Source: Microbacterium invictum (lineage in GTDB: Bacteria; Actinomycetota; Actinomycetes; Actinomycetales; Microbacteriaceae). From it: DNA of 64,000 bases. The position numbers and the translations under genes are program-made. The stretch is taken from contig NZ_JACIFH010000001.1 in NCBI RefSeq assembly GCF_014197265.1, forward strand, positions 1,674,001-1,738,000, given 5' to 3'. Positions within the stretch are counted from its first letter, which is position 1, and each line of letters opens with the position of its first letter. The notes below the pieces were generated by a model that worked only from the letters and a program-made list of their open reading frames with translations, searched no databases and was not told the DNA's origin. This document shows, piece by piece, positions 24,981 to 35,897 of this stretch.

Positions 24981-26120
24981 TTACGGCGAGCTGGGCGAGG
25001 TGACCTCGAGGTCACCGGCGATGATCGCGTCGCGCAGCGCCGCGATCTCGTCGGTCAGCCCCGCGGGCAGCTGCGACTCGAACGCGCCGAAGCCGGACAG
25101 GCCGACGCCTTCGTTCTCGAGTGTGCCGACGTACGGGGTCACGTCGAAGTCACCGCTGGCTGCTTCGAGCGTGGCCTCGTAGACGGCCGAGTCGATGCGC
25201 TTCAGGATCGATACGAGCACCTGGTCGGCCACCGACGGGTCGGCCACGGCCAGGTCGGAGTCGACGCCCAGGATCACCGCATCCGAGCCGCCGTCGGCAA
25301 TGGCCGCTGACGCACTCTGGTAGATCGGGCCGCCGACCGGCAGCAGCACGTCGGCACCCTGATCGAGCACGCCCTGCATCGCCTGCTTGGCGGTGTCGTT
25401 GGCCTCGAAGCCGCCGGTGAAGGAGCCGTTCTGCGCGGCGACGTCCCAGCCGAGAGTGGCGACAGCCGCGCCCTTGTCCTCGTTGTACTTGGCGACGCCG
25501 TCGATGAAGCCATCCATGAAGATGGTGACCGGCGGGATCGGGATGCCGCCGACGGTGCCGACCTTGTTGACACCGGACTGGGCAGACCATGCCGCCGCGG
25601 CGTAACCGCCGAGGTACGCGGCCTGGACCGTGTCGAACATCAGCGGCTTGATGTTGGGTGCGTCAGTGACCTGGTCGCCAATGTCGTTGCCGTCATCGTC
25701 CTTCGCGCCGGTGTTGTCGGCCCAGTCGTCGATGATCGCATAGTCGATCTCGGGGTTGGCCAGCGCAGAGGTGATGGTGTCTGCGGAGAGCTTGAAGCCC
25801 ACTGACACGATGAACGTGCAGCCTTCCGAGACAGCCGTCTCGAGGTTGCCGGCGTAGTCGTTGGCCGACGTCGACTCCATCTCGAGCGGCGTGACGTCGA
25901 GTTCCTCGGCGGCGCGGTCCATGCCTTCCTTGGCCGACTGGTTGAACGACTTGTCGTTCCAACCTCCCTCGTCTGAGATGAGGCAGGGCAAGAAGTCGTC
26001 GACAGCCTCGGGAGCGCCGGACGTGTCGCCTTCGGGTGCGGTGCCGCAGCCGGCGAGGGCCAGGAGAAGGGCTGCGGCGCCGGTGACGCCGAGAACCTTC
26101 TTGGGGATCGAGATGGTCAA
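24981..26120 (-). CDS. BMP-family nucleoside-binding lipoprotein
   Basis: A 379-residue substrate-binding lipoprotein of the basic membrane protein (BMP/PnrA) family. The signal peptide LTISIPKKVLGVTGAAALLL ends in the lipobox LALAGC, so the mature protein is lipid-anchored. GGWNDKSFNQSAKEGMDRA and SVGFKLSADTI form the typical nucleoside-binding start, and ILGVDSDLAVADP the hinge region. I choose the TTG start at 26120 because GGAGG lies 5 nt upstream and the signal peptide then has the right length; a GTG at 26132 overlaps that RBS. First gene of the nucleoside uptake and salvage operon. Confidence 0.92.
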   Translation of the reverse strand: MTISIPKKVLGVTGAAALLLALAGCGTAPEGDTSGAPEAVDDFLPCLISDEGGWNDKSFNQSAKEGMDRAAEELDVTPLEMESTSANDYAGNLETAVSEGCTFIVSVGFKLSADTITSALANPEIDYAIIDDWADNTGAKDDDGNDIGDQVTDAPNIKPLMFDTVQAAYLGGYAAAAWSAQSGVNKVGTVGGIPIPPVTIFMDGFIDGVAKYNEDKGAAVATLGWDVAAQNGSFTGGFEANDTAKQAMQGVLDQGADVLLPVGGPIYQSASAAIADGGSDAVILGVDSDLAVADPSVADQVLVSILKRIDSAVYEATLEAASGDFDVTPYVGTLENEGVGLSGFGAFESQLPAGLTDEIAALRDAIIAGDLEVTSPSSP

Positions 26121-26213
26121 AGCAGCCTCCACGTGAATGGGCCCGCGGATCTCGCGGGACAGACATTGCTGGGCCCGCGCGGAACTCGCGGGGACACTAG
26201 AAGTTACCTTTTG

Positions 26214-26239
26214 TTTCGCATGGCTTGCATGCTGCGAAA
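26214..26239. promoter_or_regulatory. Palindrome upstream of the nucleoside operon
   Basis: TTTCGCA (26214-26220) and TGCGAAA (26233-26239) are perfect inverted arms around a 12-bp centre that itself contains CATG-type symmetry, about 95-120 bp before the lipoprotein start. The AT-rich flanks stand out in this GC-rich DNA. Probable operator for a nucleoside-responsive regulator (DeoR, LacI or GntR type); inferred. Confidence 0.45.
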
Positions 26240-26330
26240 CGTTTTCCACCGGAAAGGTTACAAAGCCGCAATGTATCCGCCCGTCGGCAGGCATCCTGCG
26301 TGCTGAGGGGGTGGATGCCGCGGCGCCGCG

Positions 26331-27446
26331 TCAGAGGACGTCGCCGCGCCCGGTGAGCTTGAGCGCGTCGACGACACCCTTGACGCGCTGGGCGTGCTCG
26401 CTCGTGGTCACCAGCAGCGCATCGGGGGTGTCGACCACGACGATGTCTTTGACGCCGATCAGGCTGATGACGCGTTGCGTATGGCTGACGACGATGCCGC
26501 TGGCGGCGTCGGAGAGGATGCGCGCGTTCTCGCCCAGGATGGCCAGGTCGTTCTTGCGGCCGTGCGAGTTGAGCTTGGCGAGGCTCGCGAAGTCGCCCAC
26601 GTCGTCCCAGTCGAAGTGACCGGGGACGACGGCGAGCCTGCCCTTCTCGGCGGCCGGCTCGGCGACGACGTAGTCGATGGCGATCTTCGGGAGCTTGGGC
26701 CATACCCGGTCGACGACGGGCCCGCGGCGATCGCGGTCGTCCCAGGCTTCGGCGAGCTCGATGAGCCCGGCGTGCAGTTCGGGGTTGTTCGCCTCGATCT
26801 CGGCGAGCAGCACATCGGCGCGCGAGATGAACATGCCGGCGTTCCACAGGTAGTCGCGCGATTCGAGGTACTGCTTGGCGGTGTCGAGGTCGGGCTTCTC
26901 GACGAAGCGCTCGACGAGGGCGCCCTCCGGCGCCCCGTCGATGCTGAGCATGGCGGACTTCTTGATGTACCCGAACCCGACCGACGGCTCGGTCGGGGTG
27001 ATGCCGATCGTGCAGATCAAGCCCTCGCGGGCGATGGTCACGGCCTGCTGGACGGCCCAGTGGAAGACGGGAAGCACGCGGATGACATGGTCGGCGGCGA
27101 ACGACCCGATGATCACGTCGGGTTCGCGGCGGTGCAGGATGGCGGCGGCCAGCCCGATGGCGGCGGCCGAATCGCGCGGCTCCGACTCGAGGAACACGTT
27201 GCGGTCCGGAACCCCGGGCAGCTGCTCCTCCACGGCCGCGCGGTGGGCACGTCCTGTCACCACGGCGATGCGGTCGGGCCCGGTGAGCGGCTCGAGCCGA
27301 TCCCAGGTGTCGCGCAGCAGCGAGTGGCCCGAACCGGTCAGGTCGTGAAGGAACTTGGGGGCGTCGGCGCGCGACAGCGGCCAGAGCCGGCTGCCCACGC
27401 CGCCGGCGGGGATCACGGCGTACAAGTCCTCGATGCGGTCGACCAT
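26331..27446 (-). CDS. manC: Mannose-1-phosphate guanylyltransferase
   Basis: A 371-residue nucleotidyltransferase forming GDP-mannose from GTP and mannose 1-phosphate. The signature GGVGSRLWPLSRADAPKFL sits at residues 15-33, and VERFVEKPD and NAGMFISRADVLL follow as in the family. The C-terminal isomerase domain of bifunctional AlgA/ManC proteins is absent, as usual in actinobacteria. ATG 27446 with GGGAG upstream. It feeds synthesis of mannosylated glycolipids or glycans. It stands alone, divergent from sdhC. Confidence 0.93.
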   Translation of the reverse strand: MVDRIEDLYAVIPAGGVGSRLWPLSRADAPKFLHDLTGSGHSLLRDTWDRLEPLTGPDRIAVVTGRAHRAAVEEQLPGVPDRNVFLESEPRDSAAAIGLAAAILHRREPDVIIGSFAADHVIRVLPVFHWAVQQAVTIAREGLICTIGITPTEPSVGFGYIKKSAMLSIDGAPEGALVERFVEKPDLDTAKQYLESRDYLWNAGMFISRADVLLAEIEANNPELHAGLIELAEAWDDRDRRGPVVDRVWPKLPKIAIDYVVAEPAAEKGRLAVVPGHFDWDDVGDFASLAKLNSHGRKNDLAILGENARILSDAASGIVVSHTQRVISLIGVKDIVVVDTPDALLVTTSEHAQRVKGVVDALKLTGRGDVL

Positions 27447-27484
27447 GCTCCCGAGGGTACCCGGGCGGCCACCACGGCCCGGAA

Positions 27485-27510
27485 TATCTTGATGTCGAGA
27501 TACTTAGGGT
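27485..27510 (+). promoter_or_regulatory. sdh operon promoter region with palindromic site
   Basis: An 18-bp imperfect palindrome, TATCTTGATGTCGAGATA (27485-27502), is followed by a -10-like TAGGGT at 27505-27510; a second -10-like TAGGAT lies at 27543-27548. An activator or repressor of the TCA-cycle operon may bind here. The regulator is unknown. Confidence 0.45.
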
Positions 27511-27642
27511 GTCCTTCCTCGCCCCTGCCCCGCGGACGGTCATAGGATGGCGGTGCGCCCGTATGCGACGACGGGGCCCTCCTCCGGGAGTCGAAAGGCC
27601 CACGCCGTGCGAGGCGCCCGTTCACACCAAGGGAGGACGACC

Positions 27643-28077
27643 GTGTCTGCAGCAGCACGCGTCACACCATCGGTATCCGAGACCACCTCACGCACACCGC
27701 GCGGCACTCTGTACCGCGGCCGTGAGGGCATGTGGTCGTGGGTCCTGCACCGCATCACCGGCGTCGCGATCTACTTCTTCCTGCTCGTCCACGTGCTCGA
27801 CACGGCGCTCATCCGCGTGTCGCCCGAGGCGTACGACGCAGTCATCGGCACCTACAAGAACCCGATCATGGGGCTGGGCGAAGTCGCCCTCGTCGCCGCG
27901 ATCGTGTACCACGCGTTCAACGGCCTGCGCATCATCGCCGTCGACCTGTGGCCGTGGGCCACCCGTCATCAGCGGCAGTTGTGGTGGGGCGTTCTCGCCG
28001 TCTGGGCCGTGACCGTGGCCGGGTTCTCGGCCCGTCATATCCCGAATGTGTTCTCGCAGATCGGAGGGACGCACTGA
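27643..28077 (+). CDS. sdhC: Succinate dehydrogenase cytochrome b556 subunit
   Basis: A 144-residue membrane anchor of respiratory complex II. Three helices are visible (about 32-55, 75-95 and 105-130); the segment beginning SWVLHRITGVAIYFFLL, with VHVL after it, is the SdhC signature and supplies a haem-ligand His candidate. GTG 27643 is chosen because GGGAGGA lies at correct spacing; an open frame further upstream has no membrane character. The stop overlaps sdhD by one base. Confidence 0.93.
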   Translation: MSAAARVTPSVSETTSRTPRGTLYRGREGMWSWVLHRITGVAIYFFLLVHVLDTALIRVSPEAYDAVIGTYKNPIMGLGEVALVAAIVYHAFNGLRIIAVDLWPWATRHQRQLWWGVLAVWAVTVAGFSARHIPNVFSQIGGTH

Positions 28078-28523
28078 TGACTGCCGACACGCTCGCCGCC
28101 CCCCGCTCCCCGCAGGTGCGCGCCAAGGGCGCCAACCTCGAGAAGTGGGGCTGGATCTACATGCGCGCCTCCGGCGTGGTGCTGGTCGTCCTGATCTTCG
28201 GGCACCTGTTCGTGAACCTCATGCTGGGCGAAGGCATCCACGCCCTCGACTGGGGATTCGTCGCCGGGAAGCTCGCCAACCCGTTCTGGCAGTGGTGGGA
28301 CATCCTCATGCTGTGGCTCGCGCTGATCCACGGCGCCAACGGCATGCGCACGATCGTGAACGACTACGTGACCGGTGAGAAGGTCCGCAAGGTCCTCGTC
28401 TGGGCGATCTTCGTGTCGTCCGCTCTGCTCATCATCCTGGGCACACTGGTGGTCTTCGCGTTCGACCCGTGCAACGGCGTGACCACCGACAGTGCGTTCT
28501 GGGACGCCTGCCAGGCTCTGTGA
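28077..28523 (+). CDS. sdhD: Succinate dehydrogenase membrane anchor subunit
   Basis: A 148-residue second anchor of complex II with three helices (about 28-50, 65-88 and 100-125). [19 protein letters not shown] and [17 protein letters not shown] are typical of actinobacterial SdhD and carry the His residues expected at the haem and quinone sites. ATG 28077 overlaps the sdhC stop. Confidence 0.93.
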   Translation: MTADTLAAPRSPQVRAKGANLEKWGWIYMRASGVVLVVLIFGHLFVNLMLGEGIHALDWGFVAGKLANPFWQWWDILMLWLALIHGANGMRTIVNDYVTGEKVRKVLVWAIFVSSALLIILGTLVVFAFDPCNGVTTDSAFWDACQAL

Positions 28524-28569
28524 GCCGGCAGGACGACACAGGCAAGAAGAAGACAAGAGGCATTCTGAC

Positions 28570-30395
<1,826 letters not shown>

Positions 30396-30396
<1 letters not shown>

Positions 30397-31151
30397 TGAC
30401 CCTCGTCGCAGAAGAGGCCGTCGTCGACAGCGACACCGGCATCCAGTCATATCTCGTCACCTTCATCATCCGCCGCTTCGACCCGGAGCAGGACGCCGAG
30501 CCCCGCTGGGTCGACTACGACGTCGAGATGTACCCCACCGACCGCGTCCTGGACGCGCTGCACAAGATCAAGTGGGAGGTCGACGGCTCGCTGTCGTTCC
30601 GCCGGTCGTGTGCGCACGGGATCTGCGGATCGGATGCCATGCGCATCAACGGCCGCAACCGTCTGGCGTGCAAGACGCTGATCAAGGACCTCGACATCTC
30701 CAAGCCGATCTACGTCGAGGCGATCAAGGGGCTGCCGCTCGAGAAGGACCTCATCGTCGACATGGAGCCGTTCTTCGCGTCGTACCGCGAAGTGCAGCCG
30801 TTCCTCATCGCAGGCTCCGCACCCGAACCGGGCAAGGAGCGCGTCCAGTCGATCACCGACCGTGCGATCTTCGACGACACCACCAAGTGCATCCTGTGCG
30901 CAGCGTGCACCTCGTCGTGCCCCGTGTTCTGGACCGACGGCCAGTACTTCGGTCCGGCGGCGATCGTGAACGCGCACCGGTTCATCTTCGACTCGCGCGA
31001 CGACGCCGGAGACATGCGCCTCGACATCCTCAACGACAAGGAGGGCGTGTGGCGCTGCCGCACGACCTTCAACTGCACCGAGGCGTGCCCCCGCGGCATC
31101 GAGGTGACCAAGGCGATCGCCGAGGTCAAGCAAGCCGTCATGCGCCGTTGA
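30396..31151 (+). CDS. sdhB: Succinate dehydrogenase iron-sulfur subunit
   Basis: A 251-residue electron-transfer subunit. The [2Fe-2S] site is Cys72-x4-Cys77-x2-Asp80-x11-Cys92, with Asp in the third position as in other SdhB proteins. The C-terminal ferredoxin domain has CILCAACTSSCPV and CTEACPRGIEVTK for the [4Fe-4S] and [3Fe-4S] clusters. It closes the sdhCDAB operon. Confidence 0.97.
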
Positions 31152-31189
31152 CCGGCGATCCGCTGCCCGCACCCGTGGCCCGCCGTCGC

Positions 31190-31195
31190 TAGTCT
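31190..31195 (+). promoter_or_regulatory. -10 element TAGTCT for leaderless yihY-like mRNA
   Basis: TAGTCT-N6-GTG, identical in sequence and spacing to the signal before the gene at 2401. No Shine-Dalgarno sequence before GTG 31202. Confidence 0.6.
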
Positions 31196-31201
31196 GGCAC
31201 C

Positions 31202-32449
31202 GTGACTCAGAAGGAGCGGCGCGCGACGCACAGCGATGCGCAGGGTGCCGCTGCTGCTGCCGCCCGCGAGGAGGAATCGCTCCGCGAACGATGGGAGCTG
31301 ACCCAGAGCGCGCTGCGGGAGCGGCTCGACGAGCCGATCGCCCGGGCGACGGCGATCACCAAACGCACGCTGGCATGGTTTCCCGTGCGCGTGTGGCGCC
31401 ACTTCCTGCAGCACAACGGGTTCCTGCTCGCCGCCGGGGTGAGCTACCAGGCCCTGTTCGCCGTGTTCGCCGCCATCTACGTCGCCTTCGCGATCGCGGG
31501 TCTGTGGCTGGGCGGCAGCGAAGAAGCCATCAACGCGCTCATCGCCGCCATCAACAGCTATATCCCGAACCTGATCCTCCCCGAGGGTGAAGGCGGGCTG
31601 TTCACGACCGAGCAGGTCGCCGCGATCGCCACGCAGAGCGCCGGAGTCCTCGCGATCACCGGTGCGATCGCGATCATCGTGGCCGCCTGGACGGCCATCG
31701 GATTCGTGACCTTCGCCCGGCGCGCGGTTCGCGACATCTTCGGGCTGCGGCCGGATCTGCGCAACTACATCGTCCTGAAGGCACGCGATCTGGTCGCGGC
31801 GCTCGTCTTCGGCGTGGCACTCATTGCGGGCTCTGCGATGAGCGCCGCCGGAACATGGGCTCTCGAGCTCGTCTTCGGGCTCTTCGGCTGGGACACGCGG
31901 TCGGGGTGGTTCGGATTCGGCGTTCGCATCGCGTCCGTCGTCGTGTCGTTCGCGCTGTACACGTTCGCGCTCGGCGCCCTGGTGCGGTATCTCACCGGCA
32001 CCTCGCTGCGATGGCGCTCGATCTGGGGCGGGGCGATGCTGGGCGGGGCGGCGCTGACGCTCCTGCAACTCGCCGCCGGCATCCTGCTGTTCTACACGCC
32101 GTCCAATCCGCTGCTGGCCACGTTCGCCGTGTTCATCGGGTTGCTGCTGTGGTTCCGGGTGGTCGGCATCATCATCCTCGTTGCGGCCGCGTGGATCGCC
32201 GTGGGCGCCAAGGACGGCGACCTGCCGCTGGTCGAGCTCACCAAGGCGGAGCGCGTCGCCGCCGAGCACCAGGCGCTGCTGCTGGCCGCGAAGGTGCGGC
32301 TGCGCACGGCACACGAGGCGCGCGAGACGGCGCCGTGGTATCGGGTGTGGGTGGCCGATCGCGCCGTCCGCGAGGCGGTCGAGGAGCTGCACGCGGTGGA
32401 GGCGGTCGCTCCCCCGCCCCAGGTCAAGAGGGAGACACTGCTCGAATGA
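31202..32449 (+). CDS. YihY/BrkB-family inner membrane protein
   Basis: A 415-residue membrane protein of the YihY/virulence factor BrkB family (formerly annotated RNase BN). A charged N-terminal 60 residues precede RHFLQHNGFLLAAGVSYQAL, the family signature; about six helices follow to residue 335, with GAMLGGAALTLLQLAAGILL and FYTPSNP before the last pair. A cytosolic tail of about 75 residues ends the protein. Function of the family is unsettled. The start GTG 31202 is supported by a -10 hexamer 6 nt upstream. Confidence 0.88.
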   Translation: MTQKERRATHSDAQGAAAAAAREEESLRERWELTQSALRERLDEPIARATAITKRTLAWFPVRVWRHFLQHNGFLLAAGVSYQALFAVFAAIYVAFAIAGLWLGGSEEAINALIAAINSYIPNLILPEGEGGLFTTEQVAAIATQSAGVLAITGAIAIIVAAWTAIGFVTFARRAVRDIFGLRPDLRNYIVLKARDLVAALVFGVALIAGSAMSAAGTWALELVFGLFGWDTRSGWFGFGVRIASVVVSFALYTFALGALVRYLTGTSLRWRSIWGGAMLGGAALTLLQLAAGILLFYTPSNPLLATFAVFIGLLLWFRVVGIIILVAAAWIAVGAKDGDLPLVELTKAERVAAEHQALLLAAKVRLRTAHEARETAPWYRVWVADRAVREAVEELHAVEAVAPPPQVKRETLLE

Positions 32450-32482
32450 GCCGTGTCGGCGGTCGCCGTTAGGCTGGCGGGC

Positions 32483-33325
32483 GTGTCTCGTCGCCTCCGC
32501 ATCGCCTCCGTCAATGTCAACGGCATCCGTGCCGCCGCCCGCAAGGGCATGCACCCGTGGCTCGAGCAGGCGGATGTCGACATCCTCACACTGCAGGAGG
32601 TGCGTGCCGACGCCGACACCCTCGCGGCGGCACTACCGGGCTGGCACGTCGTCGGCGACGAAGCCCTCGCCAAGGGACGAGCGGGTGTCGCGATCGCGAC
32701 GCGTGAGCCGCTCGATGTGTGGCGCATCGAGCTCGGCGACGACTCTTTCGACTCGCGGGGCCGCTGGATCGAGGCGGACGTCGACGTCGACGGCGAGCTG
32801 GTGACCGTCGTCAGCGCGTACGTGTACACCGGTGAGGACGGCACCGAGAAGCAGGTCGCCAAGTACGCGTTCCTCGATGCGATGGAGAGGCGGATGCCGG
32901 AGCTCGGCGATGGCCTGGCCGTCATCACGGGCGACCTCAACGTCGGCCACCGCGAGCTCGACATCCGCAACTGGAAAGGCAATGTCAAGAGGGCCGGGTT
33001 CCTGCCGCGCGAGCGCGCCTACTTCGACCGGTTCACCGCTCCGTCCGGTGCCGAGGTCGCCTGCGTGGACGGCTCGACCGGCACGGGGCTGGGCTGGGTG
33101 GACGTCGGCCGGCAGTTCCACGGCGAGGTCGACGGCCCGTACTCGTGGTGGTCCAGCCGGGGCAAGGCATTCGACACCGACACCGGTTGGCGGATCGACT
33201 ACCACCTGGCCTCGCCGACGCTGGCCGAGCGGGTCACCGACTACCGCATCGTGCGGGCACCCTCGTGGGACACACGCTGGAGCGACCACGCTCCGGTGAT
33301 CGCGGACTACACGCTCGGCTCGTAG
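32483..33325 (+). CDS. xthA: Exodeoxyribonuclease III (AP endonuclease)
   Basis: A 280-residue exonuclease III-family enzyme that incises DNA at abasic sites and trims 3' ends. The motifs IASVNVNGIRAA (metal Asn), LQEVRA (catalytic Glu), GDLNVGHRELD (catalytic Asp/Asn) and SDHAPVIADY (catalytic Asp-His) are complete. GTG 32483 is supported by TAGGCT 7 nt upstream. It lies between a membrane protein and trpS, and close to the Fpg/Nei glycosylase, another base-excision repair gene. Confidence 0.94.
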   Translation: MSRRLRIASVNVNGIRAAARKGMHPWLEQADVDILTLQEVRADADTLAAALPGWHVVGDEALAKGRAGVAIATREPLDVWRIELGDDSFDSRGRWIEADVDVDGELVTVVSAYVYTGEDGTEKQVAKYAFLDAMERRMPELGDGLAVITGDLNVGHRELDIRNWKGNVKRAGFLPRERAYFDRFTAPSGAEVACVDGSTGTGLGWVDVGRQFHGEVDGPYSWWSSRGKAFDTDTGWRIDYHLASPTLAERVTDYRIVRAPSWDTRWSDHAPVIADYTLGS

Positions 33326-33376
33326 CGCGACGCCCCGGCATCCACTCCCCTCCGGCAGCCCCCGTAGGATTGACCG

Positions 33377-34381
33377 GTGACCAAACCGCGCCTCTACTCC
33401 GGAATGCAGCCCTCGGCCGACTCGCTTCAGATCGGCAACTACATCGGGGCGCTCATGCAGTGGCGCGATCTGCAGACGGCCTACGAGGCGTACTTCTCGG
33501 TCGTCGACCTGCACGCGCTGACGCAGCCGAACGACCCGGCCGAACTGCGGGCGAAGACCCGGCGCACGGCCGCGCAGTACATCGCGGCGGGCATCGAGCC
33601 GTCGAAGTCGACACTGTACGTGCAGTCGCATGTGCGCGCGCACGCCGAACTCGCCTGGATCCTGTCGACGATCACCGGCTACGGCGAGGCCGGCCGCATG
33701 ACCCAGTTCAAGGACAAGTCGCAGCGTCACGGCGCCGATGCGACGAGTGTCGGGCTGTTCACCTACCCGGTGCTGATGGCCGCCGACATCCTGCTGTACC
33801 AGACCGACATCGTCCCGGTCGGCGACGACCAGAAACAGCACGTCGAGCTCACCCGCGACCTCGCCGAGCGGTTCAACTCGCGCTACGGGAAGACCTTCAC
33901 GGTGCCGATGCCCGTGATCCAGAAGGACACTGCGCGCATCTACGATCTGCAGAACCCGGCCGCGAAGATGTCGAAGTCGGCCGAGTCGGATGCCGGAGTG
34001 CTGTGGCTGCTGGATGACCCGGCCGTCTCAGCGAAGAAGGTCATGCGCGCCGTGACCGACTCGGAAGGCTCGGTGCGCTACGACCGCGAAGCCAAGCCCG
34101 GCGTCTCGAACCTCCTGGTGATCTACGCGGCCCTGACGGGTCGGCAGATCCCGGCGATCGAAGACGAGTACGCGGGCCGCGGCTACGGCGACTTCAAGAA
34201 GGGCCTGGCCGAGGTGGTCGTGGATGAGTTCGGCCCGGTGCGCGAGCGCGCACTCGATCTGCTGTCGGATCCGGCCGAACTCGACCGCGTGCTGGCCGCG
34301 AACGCGGCGCGCGCCGACCAGGTCGCCGACAAGACCCTGGCCGACGTGTACGACAAGGTGGGCCTGCTCCGCCGCGTGTGA
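33377..34381 (+). CDS. trpS: Tryptophanyl-tRNA synthetase
   Basis: A 334-residue class I synthetase. The HIGH-like motif is PSADSLQIGNYIGAL and the KMSKS motif is AAKMSKSAES; GDDQKQHVELTRDLAERFN is the tryptophan/ATP region. Length is normal for bacterial TrpS. GTG 33377 is supported by TAGGAT exactly 6 nt upstream and the lack of an RBS, so the message is probably leaderless. No T-box or attenuator is visible in the 51-bp gap before it. Confidence 0.96.
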   Translation: MTKPRLYSGMQPSADSLQIGNYIGALMQWRDLQTAYEAYFSVVDLHALTQPNDPAELRAKTRRTAAQYIAAGIEPSKSTLYVQSHVRAHAELAWILSTITGYGEAGRMTQFKDKSQRHGADATSVGLFTYPVLMAADILLYQTDIVPVGDDQKQHVELTRDLAERFNSRYGKTFTVPMPVIQKDTARIYDLQNPAAKMSKSAESDAGVLWLLDDPAVSAKKVMRAVTDSEGSVRYDREAKPGVSNLLVIYAALTGRQIPAIEDEYAGRGYGDFKKGLAEVVVDEFGPVRERALDLLSDPAELDRVLAANAARADQVADKTLADVYDKVGLLRRV

Positions 34382-34412
34382 GGCTCACGCGGACCGCCCC
34401 TAGGATCTAGGG

Positions 34413-34976
34413 ATGCAACCGGTCACGCTGCACACCGAACGGCTCGAGCTCTCGGTGCCGACCGCCGACGATGTCGATGAGATCTACACGGCATGCCAGG
34501 ATCCGCGCATCCAGCAGTACACCACCGTGCCGGTGCCGTACGAGCGCACGCACGCCGAGGGATTCATCGACCTGGCCGCCGGATGGTGGGACGCCGGTTC
34601 GGAGACGACGTGGGCGATCCGCCACCATGGCCGCCTCGTCGGAATGATCGGTGTTCACCACCTCGGCAAGGGCGACGGCGAGATCGGGTACTGGATGGCG
34701 CCCGATGCCCGCGGCGCGGGCATCCTCACCGAGGCGGCACGCGCGGTGATCGACTGGGCATTCGCCGCCGACGGGCTCGGGCTCGCTCGGCTCGAATGGC
34801 GCGCCGTGGCCGGCAACACCGCGTCGGCACGATCGGCCCGCGCGCTCGGATTTCGCTATGAGGGTCTGCTGCGCCGCTCCCTTGTCAGCCACCGCGGGCA
34901 TGAGGACGGATGGGTCGCGGGCCTGCTGCCCGAAGACGACCGCATACCGCAGCCCTGGCCGGTCCTCCCCGACTGA
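34413..34976 (+). CDS. GNAT-family N-acetyltransferase
   Basis: A 187-residue RimJ/RimL-type acetyltransferase. LHTERLELSVPTADDVDEIY opens the fold; EIGYWMAPDARGAGILTEAARAV contains the acetyl-CoA loop, and GNTASARSARALGFRYEGLLRR is the conserved C-terminal part. Target unknown. ATG 34413 has TAGGAT 6 nt upstream. It sits alone between trpS and the glycosylase gene and is only distantly similar to the acetyltransferase at 2401. Confidence 0.85.
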   Translation: MQPVTLHTERLELSVPTADDVDEIYTACQDPRIQQYTTVPVPYERTHAEGFIDLAAGWWDAGSETTWAIRHHGRLVGMIGVHHLGKGDGEIGYWMAPDARGAGILTEAARAVIDWAFAADGLGLARLEWRAVAGNTASARSARALGFRYEGLLRRSLVSHRGHEDGWVAGLLPEDDRIPQPWPVLPD

Positions 34977-35009
34977 CCGCACGTCGTCCGACCGTGGCAG
35001 GATGCCGGT

Positions 35010-35888
35010 ATGCCTGAGATGCCGGAAGTGCAGGGTCTCGTCGACTTCCTCGCCGAGCGCACCAACGGCCTGACCGTGACGAAGGTCGCTGTCGCGAACA
35101 TCGCGGCGCTGAAGACCTACGACCCGCCGATCGACGCGCTCACGGGTCGCCGGGTGAGCGCCGCGGCGCGTCACGGGAAGTTCATCGACCTCGAGACGAC
35201 GTCAGAGGGGGATGCCGGAGCCATCCACCTCGTCTTCCACTTGGCCAAGGCCGGCTGGCTGCGCTGGTACGACCAGCTGGCCTCGACGGTCATTCGACCG
35301 GGCAAGACCCCGATCGCACTGCGTGTCGGGTTCAACGACGGATCCGGCTTCGACCTGACCGAAGCCGGCACGAAGAAGTCGCTCGCGTACTACGCGGTGC
35401 GCGCGCCTCAGGACGTACCCGGCATCGCCCGGCTCGGGCCCGATCCGCTCGGCCCGGACTTCGCGCGCGACACTCTCGCCGCGCTGCTGGCCGGTCGGCG
35501 CACTCAGATCAAGGGGGTGCTGCGCGACCAGTCGATCATCGCCGGAATCGGCAACGCGTACTCCGATGAGATCCTGCACGCCGCACGCATGTCGCCCTAC
35601 GCTCTGGCCGCCACCCTCGACGAGGCCGAGGTCGACCGCCTCTACGACGCGATGCGCGCGACGATCACCGAGGCGATCACCGAAGCGACCGGCAAACCTC
35701 CCGCGGACCTCAAGGACGCGAAGCGGCGCGGCATGGCGGTCCACGGCCGGCGCGGCGAGAAGTGCCCCGTCTGCGGCGACGAGGTGCGCAGCGTGTTCTT
35801 CGCCGACAACTCGCTCGAGTACTGCCCGACGTGCCAGACCGGCGGAAAGATCCTCGCCGACCGCCGCCTGTCCCGCCTCCTGAAGTAG
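35010..35888 (+). CDS. Fpg/Nei-family DNA glycosylase
   Basis: A 292-residue formamidopyrimidine-DNA glycosylase/endonuclease VIII-family protein. The N-terminal MPEMPEVQ corresponds to the family MPELPEVE, so the catalytic Pro2 and Glu3 are intact and fix the start at ATG 35010 rather than the in-frame ATG at 35019. The H2TH region is QSIIAGIGNAYSDEILHAA, and the C-terminal zinc finger has CPVCGD and CPTCQTGG. It removes oxidised bases and cuts the strand. The exact subfamily (Fpg versus Nei) is uncertain. CAGGAT lies 6 nt upstream. Confidence 0.92.
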   Translation: MPEMPEVQGLVDFLAERTNGLTVTKVAVANIAALKTYDPPIDALTGRRVSAAARHGKFIDLETTSEGDAGAIHLVFHLAKAGWLRWYDQLASTVIRPGKTPIALRVGFNDGSGFDLTEAGTKKSLAYYAVRAPQDVPGIARLGPDPLGPDFARDTLAALLAGRRTQIKGVLRDQSIIAGIGNAYSDEILHAARMSPYALAATLDEAEVDRLYDAMRATITEAITEATGKPPADLKDAKRRGMAVHGRRGEKCPVCGDEVRSVFFADNSLEYCPTCQTGGKILADRRLSRLLK

Positions 35889-35897
35889 GAGCAGACC

